From positions 21,075,501-21,139,500 of the forward strand of contig NC_135067.1 in assembly GCF_051401765.1 (NCBI RefSeq): DNA of 64,000 nucleotides. The letters are read 5' to 3'. The translations under genes were made by a program, and so were the position numbers. This document shows positions 52,201 through 61,200 of this stretch, in pieces. The stretch comes from Calliopsis andreniformis (Eukaryota > Arthropoda > Insecta > Hymenoptera > Andrenidae). The notes under the pieces were generated by a model. It worked only from the letters and a program-made list of their open reading frames with translations. It was not told the DNA's origin and did not search any database. How positions within the stretch are numbered: position 1 is the first letter of the stretch; each line of letters starts with the position of its first letter.

Positions 52201-55200
52201 GGAACCCTCGCGAGTTCCATTCAGAACGCTCGAGGAACAAATCGAAGCGGACATAATTCATAATAGCAGCGCGAACGCGCCAAACACGGCCTCTATTATT
52301 CACCGAGATAGAGGCTGCGAGGCAACAGTCTTGATGATCACAAGAAATACGTTTGTTGTTCTCGAGCTGCTGTTGCGCCAGTACGAACCATTGGCTGATG
52401 AGAGATATTCGAGAAGTGGATGGATTATTTCTACCTAGGTGCTTCAGGCGGAAATATTGTAAACAGTGGATGAGGAGATTGATAAATCTTGTATTCATTA
52501 TACAGGGTGAGTATGAAGACACTTGAGGGAAGAACATCAGCAAACAGTGAGTAGGTACCTAAGATCCCAGATAGCTTCCCTCAATTTTCGCTGAGGGGAC
52601 TCGAACAAATAGACTTAAACATCTTTAATAATATCTAGCTATACAGCTAAAGAAACTCTATTTCGATGCTCTATTAAAATTGTATTATTTCTGTCATTTC
52701 CTGCGGTAATATATCCAACAATCTCCTACATCTCAATTCCCCAGAGAATTTGCCAGATATCTCGAGGTCATAAATATCGCAGCTAGCAGGCGTTTACGTA
52801 GAAAGACAATCTTATACAAAATTCTACGGGCACGGAATAATCGAGGAGAACATGTATGTCTCCGAATCATACGTGCTTCGCCACGTTGAGGCCGGAAAGC
52901 ATCTATCTGAAGCACCCCGATGGAAGATAGAGCCACGTTCTTTACGACGCTTCTGATAGCAGGTGTGTGATTTACGCGGTGTCTCGAGGGAACGAGGAGG
53001 TTTCCAACGAAGAAACGATGTGGATTCCGCATCTTTCGCGGGCCAGGCTTACGAATTACGGGCGAGCTGGCTAAGGTGACCGCATAAAAGGAGGATTCTA
53101 TTCTGGTTTTTCTGTTTTTCAGATACGTCGAGCCGAATAGGTACTCCTCTAATGGTCGAGATATGACGGTCGTTCTACGGCGAGCCTCGAATAGCCCCAC
53201 CGACGAGGAATATATGGACGTTTCTTATTACTTCCACGACGGTAAGCCGACTACTTTTGAGACCTTCCGAACAGCTTATCGCAGTTACCGCCTTTATCCT
53301 GTTACGTCCGAGTTTCCAATAAGGACTCTAACATTCTTGCACATTAGACGATACTGTGGTGTATATTGCTGCATGAAATTTTTATCGGTTTCGAGTAGGT
53401 GTTTGTCGCCTTGTCGAACCTTTCCTGTTGAATGTACAGAAAGGGTTTAGGAGAAAAGCATATGGTACTTGTAAACAAAAATGCTCGCTATATTCATCGA
53501 ATTTTCCCAAATTCTTTATATAATTTTACATTTATTTAAATTGATTTAAATTAATTTCAACCAATACGAAAGGCCATGGAATTATAATCCAACAAAGTTG
53601 TTATTTTCCCCTACGCATGATGAGAAATATATGAATTATAATTATCGGCGAAACAGAGGACGTTAAAGAAAAGACACTGGGATGTATAACAAGCGTTGAA
53701 ATCATTTCGTAAATACATTATTAATTGTGCAGTGGTATGGCAAGAGCGTAATGCACACGCATAATCAACGCGATTATTTGACCGCGGTAGCATAATAATA
53801 ATATAATTCAGCTCATCGGTAGAGAGATCGTGTGTTAATACACGTTGATTTCGCAAGAGTATTTACATAAAACGACGCTAATTATTCCAGTTTAGTGTGA
53901 ATTTGTAACTTTTTTAACGTATGCCTGCGATATGACATCGGACGTGATTCTGTGATAATTTCAGTGAAATACTTCTATCAGTTCTCATGAAGTTTCGATG
54001 CTCTACGTTTTCCATTTAATTCGCGCGCACGTCCCCTGAACAAGGAGGATTAATTAAAAGAAAACCGACGAAAAATTTAATTAAATAAAACGGGGACGAA
54101 TTTATGATCGATCCTCCCATATGAGCTATCTCTATTTTCGAGATTGGGTGCGAATAAAATCAAGTGTGGTCAGCGCAACGAGCCAATTATTTTGACTCCG
54201 ATTCTTCTCCCGAACTTCCCGCGACGCTCGTTTGCTTGCTTGTCGCTAATTACGCCCTACTAATTACTGAAACACCCCCACATATCGATATCGTAGCCAC
54301 GACCCCTTAATCGAATGAATATAGATGTGTCTGTTCTGCTAATCCTGGTGCTCGCTTGGACCTCAGCCAACGCTGAATTATCCGTAAGACCAGTTTATAG
54401 GACATGTTTAAAAAAGAAATAAATCTTTGAATGATTCGATTACCTGCTTTAGATCATTTTTTCAAATGAAAATTTGTGAAATATAGTCCAGTATTACAAT
54501 ATTTGCGGAATTTTCTTAGTCACTGGTTTTTACGTGGAACATATAGAAAAGGATAAATTGTATTAAAAAATTAATGAAATGCGATTTTACCCCATTATTA
54601 GTAAAAAAAGTGAACAGCCTAGAAATGTACCATTGCTATGAGATCATCTGACGTATATTATTGTCTAGTCATCAGGGGCAAACAATGACATCGAGCCGTA
54701 AAAATCAGTACGCATTAGAAAGGGGCAAATGACAGCAAGCAGAAGAGTCAGACCGGCGACAAACTGGCGGCATCGATTTGACATTGATTGACGGATGTCC
54801 CCGTCATTCGTCAACGTTATTACGTTTACACGTGGTATACGCGTGTCTGAACACGCCGAGTGCCACGATCGATAAGACCTACCCTCTATGCTTCCGATTG
54901 GAAAATGCAATCAACGGCAAAAAAGTCTAAAACGGGGACGAGATGGACTTTCTGCGTAACCCGGTGCATCAATCTTTCTCTACCCCTAAAAACCAATTCA
55001 ATCGAAATTGCTATCCTGAAAATTTTCGTCTACTAAGTAATATAAATACACTGGAAGCGCTTGAATGTCGGTGGAGTAATTGGAGCATTTTGTGATGAAG
55101 AATCTCCGCAGTGCGTTCAAAATTGCGTCACGTGGAGCGAAACAGCAGGTTTCGTTTATACCATGCACTATTAATTCATATGAGTTTCAATGTCACGTTT

Positions 55201-58200
55201 TCGCAATGAACAAATTCATTTCGCTGAACGCGGAGGCGTTTTCGTACAACGAATTATCTCGTCTTCCGCGGTTAACAGGCTAACGTAACCGGAGTATTTA
55301 ATTTTTCGGGAACAATATCACATTTTCCGCTCAACATTATTACGTTTATCGTTTATTTGAGGCCCGTTGCGTGTTGCAGGTTTCCGTGCATAGAAAATTG
55401 AATCATTCGAGTAGACGAGCCCCTATTTTCGCGCAGGGTATTAATATTTTTGGCGACCTCGCGTGTACGCGAATTTCCCACAAAAGTTACCGTGATTTCA
55501 TTTACTCAGACTATTTCGCAATTTCCCACGGCTTTATTTGCACCCGTACTTTATAACGCCATTTAAATGCCATATTTCGCGTGGGATTTTCGAACGGGTT
55601 ATCGAAACTCCGACGCGATTAACCCTGTCGCAAGGCACGCACGTACGTGAGCGGAAATTTGATTAAATTTCCGTCGGACAGAATCAGGCCGACGGTTTTC
55701 ATCGTTTATCATTACGCGTCCGCCATCGCGGTGATTTTTCGCCTCGTTGTGTTTTTTCACTTTTGACCTGCGACAACCGATAAATCCCTCGTTATTAATT
55801 CCTACTTAATGGACGCTCCATAAAAGCAAATAAAACCGATACTGGGACGTCTAATTTAATGCGTGAAATGCAGCCAGGCTTCCCATTCGTGAATTAGCAA
55901 AAAGAAAATTTATTATTATAGGTAAATCCATATTTAGAAACCCATTCGACTCTAAATAAATAGGAGTCGCTATAAAAGAGTATTGCCAAAAAATATTATT
56001 TTGTCATTCGAAAGTAATACCCTCTAAACTAAAGAAAATCCAATTCCACCATTTTAGTTCAATTTTCTATCAAAGTATAAACACTCCCTTGTCACATTGC
56101 TCCCCCTATGCTCCAGAATATCCAGTGACTACAATACGACACGGAAACAGTCACGAAGATATTCCTATTTAATTGATCAATCAAGATACAGTCATGCATT
56201 TATGCATTGGATCGCTGTATCATGCAAGAATCGAAACCATTGCTCTATTAATTGAATATTCTTTTGTGGTGAATCTTGCATACCGCCACAGATGACTGTA
56301 GGACTTCGATCTTTCGGAATTCTCCATCTAGTTTCAAGGCTGCTGCCGATGTGAGACCTGCGAACAATCTATCGAGGCATAAAATTTTATGCCATCCTGA
56401 GAGACCGATTCCCTTATAGGAAAAACCCGTGTGTTCCATTCCTCGACGTCTGTTCGCCACGAATAAGCTCCGCGAAGCTCCTGCACGAGGAACATGTAAA
56501 AATTTCGCTTTCGTGGCAGCTCCTTGTGGAAGAAGATTAGTTCTGCTGCATTGAAAAACGGAATAGGGGAGAAATAAATTAAGGGACAGTTAAAATTGGG
56601 ATATAGAGCAAAAATTTGAGAATAAAATTTTCCAGGAACACTGATTATGCGGATTTAGAGTCTTATCTCGATATAAGCTCGCGATTTGGAAAGAGTTATG
56701 AGCTTAAAGGCGCTGAGCAGTCTATCTGTGCGATTAGTTTTCGCACTGATGAATTGAATTTGAAGTTTCAATGAAGAAGTGAAGTGAAAGAATAACTTTA
56801 AGTAAACGCAAGTGCACTTCTGTGCATGTATCAAAGTATCTGCATTCATTGGAAATTGAAGCATGTTTTAGCGAAGTAACTGTTATGGACTCAATCACTT
56901 GGGAAATTGTTGGTTTTGTATCTTCGCTTGTTTATTCGGCAACAGTTATTTCTGCAAAATCTACCATCTACCTCGTGAGATTCTACGCTACAATGTTTTG
57001 TGATCGAAGAATATTTCATAGCGCGTGGAAAAACTGGAAGCTTTGTATTGCTGTGCAAATGGGAAGCTTGCAAACATGGTTTCTGGTTTGCAGAATACGA
57101 TAAATGTTTGTTCCAGTTAACAAAGAATAAACAAAGTCACTGCAATTTCGAGTAACAGTAATGTAAAGATATAGATTATATGACCTCGAAGCCACCTTAA
57201 ACGACCTTCTTAGAGGTCATAGGTCGTTTCATAACTTGCTCTTACAAAAAATAACTTCTTATTCGGTTTTTACTTTGCATCCTAGTTATAGAGATGGAAA
57301 ATACCTTTAATCCTTCTGAGTCCTATTCTATCAGTGGAAGACGACGTTGTCAATATTTCAGAACGTGAGGGTGGCACTCAACAACCAGCCAGCGTGTGCG
57401 ACGTCGAATATTACGGATTGACGTCTCCAGTGAAGGGTACCGTAGTGCATCCAGAACCTCACCGATTATTCGCTATGGAGGGGCCTATAAAATGCAGGCA
57501 GCACTTCATTCCAGCGGCTAATCAGTCAGTCATCATTCGTGTAAGTCCTATATTCACTCTCTTTAATTTGTCTTATTAACTTATTACTAAGGAAAGTGTA
57601 GGAAATATGTGGAAAAACAAATAGCAATGCTATTACCGAGAAACGCCTTAAATTTGAAGAGTTTCTTCGCGCACCTGGTTCGCGATGATAGATCATGACA
57701 CAGTGGTGTGTTGCTTGAACCACAGGTGGAGAGCAGTTCAAAGCAGACTCCGAACAGCTCCTGCGAAACCAAGTGCGGGGATAGCGGCTGTCACTGCGTC
57801 AGCAACAAGTCCCTCGAGAACACGGACCACCTTCTTCTTGTCTCCGAGAACGGTTACATCGTCACCTGCCTTTGTGGAAATTATCAGGCAAGCTAAACAA
57901 TGAACCCTTTCTGTGTTAACACAAACGAAACTGCTTGCTTTTACATAAAAAAGAACGTTTCTATTATTTCATTCTTATTCTACTTTTTCTTGTACGTTTG
58001 TTCCATGGTTCTCCAGTTCGCATAGTTTTATATTTGTTAATTCGTAATTGTAGACCGTGCTTGTACTTTTCTACGCAGAGAAAACTGCTCTCTTGACGTG
58101 TAACAATTTCTGTTTCTTTCGTAATGGAAGCTTGTAATTATTTCCTGCGAGCTGAAATTTCCCCCTGCCACGGCATTTGACCAGATTTCATATTTTATGT

Positions 58201-61200
58201 CCTCTACATACGTACGTGTGAAAAAGATCGGGATAGAATTATAAATCAACCCTCAGTTAGTGATAAAAAATGCGTTAAATGGCTGGAAATGCTGATTTGT
58301 ATCACTTACCGAATGTCTGACTATACACGAGGGCATACTACTTAGCGGTTCGCCTGCCCATCTGTGGGGATATACTACTTAAAAGCTGCCTGGCTTATAC
58401 TGTATTAGACTACTGGGCATATGTCTGTCCTATACGAGATACTACTACGCACAATGTGACTGCTGTTTACAAAGCTATACCACTTACTCTCTGTCTGAAC
58501 ATATACCAGGTTCTACTACTTATCTAATATTTAAACACAATCGAACCTATACTGCTTAGTGGGCCCTATTCACACTCGAAACTATACTACCTCGAAAGCA
58601 CATGTCTTTATTTTATACCCCTTCATTATGTGCTGGAATTCTCAATCCTGTAATCAAACTGCTTCAATACCTATTAAAACACTCTTCTCGATTTGTGATC
58701 AGACTTTCAGTACGTAGTAGAACCTCCAAAACGTATATCCTCATTTCGTACCTATCTCGTGCCCCTTTATTCTGTGCTCGAACGCGCAACACTGTACCTA
58801 CATTTCAACAGCTATTAAGAGCGCCCTTCTCGTATCCCATCGATATCTAATGCCGAAGAACGGTTCCGTGCTCGCGAAATGATAGCGGCAAGGAAGGGAG
58901 AAGGGCGCATCGATGACCAGCGATCGTTCAACTCGAAAAACACTCAGCAAACAGCCCCCGAACGCCGTTCTCTTCTTCCCCTTTTATTTTTCGCCGCGCA
59001 CGTCCGACTGCCACCGTTTCATTCGAGCTCTATTCACGGACAAGCGGCTGCGCTACTCGGCCGATTGTATTCGCCCTGGACATTGAACGCTCTCCCCTTT
59101 CTATTCAACACCTATTCCATCAACCGTCCGGGGAATTACTTCTCGAACGATTTCGCTGGCTTGTGAATAAAACAAATAACGCGCGTGCAGGAACGGCGGC
59201 AGGGGGAGGGAAACAAAGTAGGGACAAGCGGGAAGAATAATTGTTTTTTTCTCTGCTCTCGGCCAGTCGAGAGTATCTCTCTGTTGAGCAATTTACGGGT
59301 TCGCTACCAGGGGAGGAAATATGCCCCGACTCGAACGCTTCAAGTTAACTTTTCACGAATCTCGTACCGTTCAAAGTTTCACGACCGCCTTTTTGCTTTG
59401 CGGGTCGCTGAACTCTCCTTCGTTTCAGTCGCTGCTCTGTTATGGTTGCTGGAAAATGTACAAGCAGGCGCTAAAACTTGTAGAACAGGTTTCTTGCTAT
59501 TTTTAATGTGCACGAGTTATACCTCGATTCTGAAGTCACTCTTTCTGTTTACTAACTAAAACGATTCTCAACTGATGGGACATGAGTTTAATGCAGAAGG
59601 TCCCCTTCTAACATCCTTGTAGTTATAATTTCACCAAAGAAAATTACGTGACACGGGGCCCTCATTTAAGAATATAAATTTTTGTTTATATCACTGTTAA
59701 GTTTTACTTGCTTCATAGCTAACGTTGATTTCGTATCTCCCACAAAGCTATAAGTAAACTCTGTAAATGTTTGTTACACTCGAAACAGAGTTCCCTTATC
59801 TTCGCTCTATCGTGCAGGACTGGCTGCCAGTTGGGATCCGTAGTTGGACACCGGTTTACATCGAGTGGTCGAGGTCCTCGAAGGCAGGCCTCAATTTCCG
59901 TGCGGCTTACGAGTTTATCAAGGACACTTACTGCGGCGATCACACAACAACGAAGCCGGAAGGCGAGGTGAACGGCGGTGACCTGGCCAGCACTGGATTA
60001 AAGCTCAATCAGTATTATCAGCAGAGATGCACGTGGATTCTGGACTCCCTCACTGATAGGCAGCTCACCATCGAAGTGAAATCTACGCAGAGCCGTAAGT
60101 TATTACGTTACTTTTTCATATTTTGACCATGAGCAATATTTTATCCATTTTCAGTTCGTTAAGCCTACAGGTTAAAAGTTGCAGAAGCTTACTGGCTACG
60201 CTATTTACAAATAATTTTTTATGTCGTTCGTTAAGTAGAATAGACGTGTGCGTGGTTAGACGCAGGAATAAAAGTCGAGCCATGCAATCGCAATCCTTTG
60301 TCAGTAATTCAACAGAGACACTTTGTAGAACTCTGTCCCTCGAACGAGTTCGGTTCGGTTCCAGCCTTAGTTGGAATTTCTATCCGCGCCATTGAGTTCG
60401 TTATGTGCACGACAGAGGCCGACGAAAGGGCGAAACAAACAGAGGCGTACAAGAAAAGAAGAAAAGACCTTCCCGCGAATGGTTTCGAAGACGAATCGAG
60501 ACAGGACTCGAGATTAAAGGGACCATCCGACCTGCCAGGACAAGGGGAGCCAGTTTCGGCCGTGTCTTTAGAAGAGGACACCCCTATTCCCCTGATTTCC
60601 TCTTTCCGCCAGACGTTCCATTCGTCGTTTCCCCTCGCCATTCTCCTGCCAGACACGAGACAACGCAGCCGTGGCAAAGGTAGAACGTGTTGCGGCGGAG
60701 CAAACCCAGAAACGGCTTTCACACGTCTCTGTTTCCGTCCCAGCGGCAAGATTTTTCTTTCCCCACGCAGCCCTCTGCCACTCGCAGCGGACTTCTGAGA
60801 TTGGGAGGTTAAAGGTCCTCTTGTGCTCTTGATGAACGCTATGGAAGATTTCCTGAACTAGATTTTTCCTCGTGCTTCAAATCGATTCCTTCTTGGAGGA
60901 ATTTCTGGAAATTGTCGCTAAGGGAAATGTATTAAACTCTCAGCTGCGAATTTTACAATTACGTAGCCACAAAAAGTTTTATCGAACACTTGAATGATTG
61001 AAGCGAAGCGAGTCAAGGAGTTTTAGAATTTCATCGTAACCAGCGGTACCTATTTCTCTAAACTCGAACGAACAGTATTTAACCGCAACAAACAATATAT
61101 CTATTCTAGACTACCTTGATGTTTTCATGGAAATAGTATACAATACGATGGCAAAAATAATACCGTACCAACATACGAGAAATTCGATTCACAATCCCCA

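Larger units (their letters stand above)
45649..53122 (+). other. Intron e-f (7.5 kb)
   Basis: Bounded by GTAAGT and TTTTTCTGTTTTTCAG. It holds the best 36-bp repeat array (49215-49394), isolated copies at about 47658-47700 and 50817-50850, and two GC-rich stretches (about 46690-47300 and 48640-48990). Open frames on both strands in these stretches overlap and show no domain. An open minus frame at 52070-52543 (157 codons) has no recognisable content. Confidence 0.75.
57888..59817 (+). other. Intron h-i (1.9 kb), GC-AG
   Basis: Starts GCAAGC and ends CTCTATCGTGCAG. It carries the largest patch of the 36-bp repeat family at 58334-58840, then a GC-richer stretch at 58850-59480 whose open frames (58879-59166, 59185-59559) are low-complexity with no domain. 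Confidence 0.75.

Noticed and set aside
57685..57903. Alternative frame over exon h (Thr/Ser/Ala-rich)
   Set aside because: A shadow of the coding exon in another frame; its phase does not fit exons g and i.
60298..60798. 166-codon plus-strand frame in intron i-j
   Set aside because: The minus strand is open over the same segment, there is no domain, and exons i and j join in phase without it.
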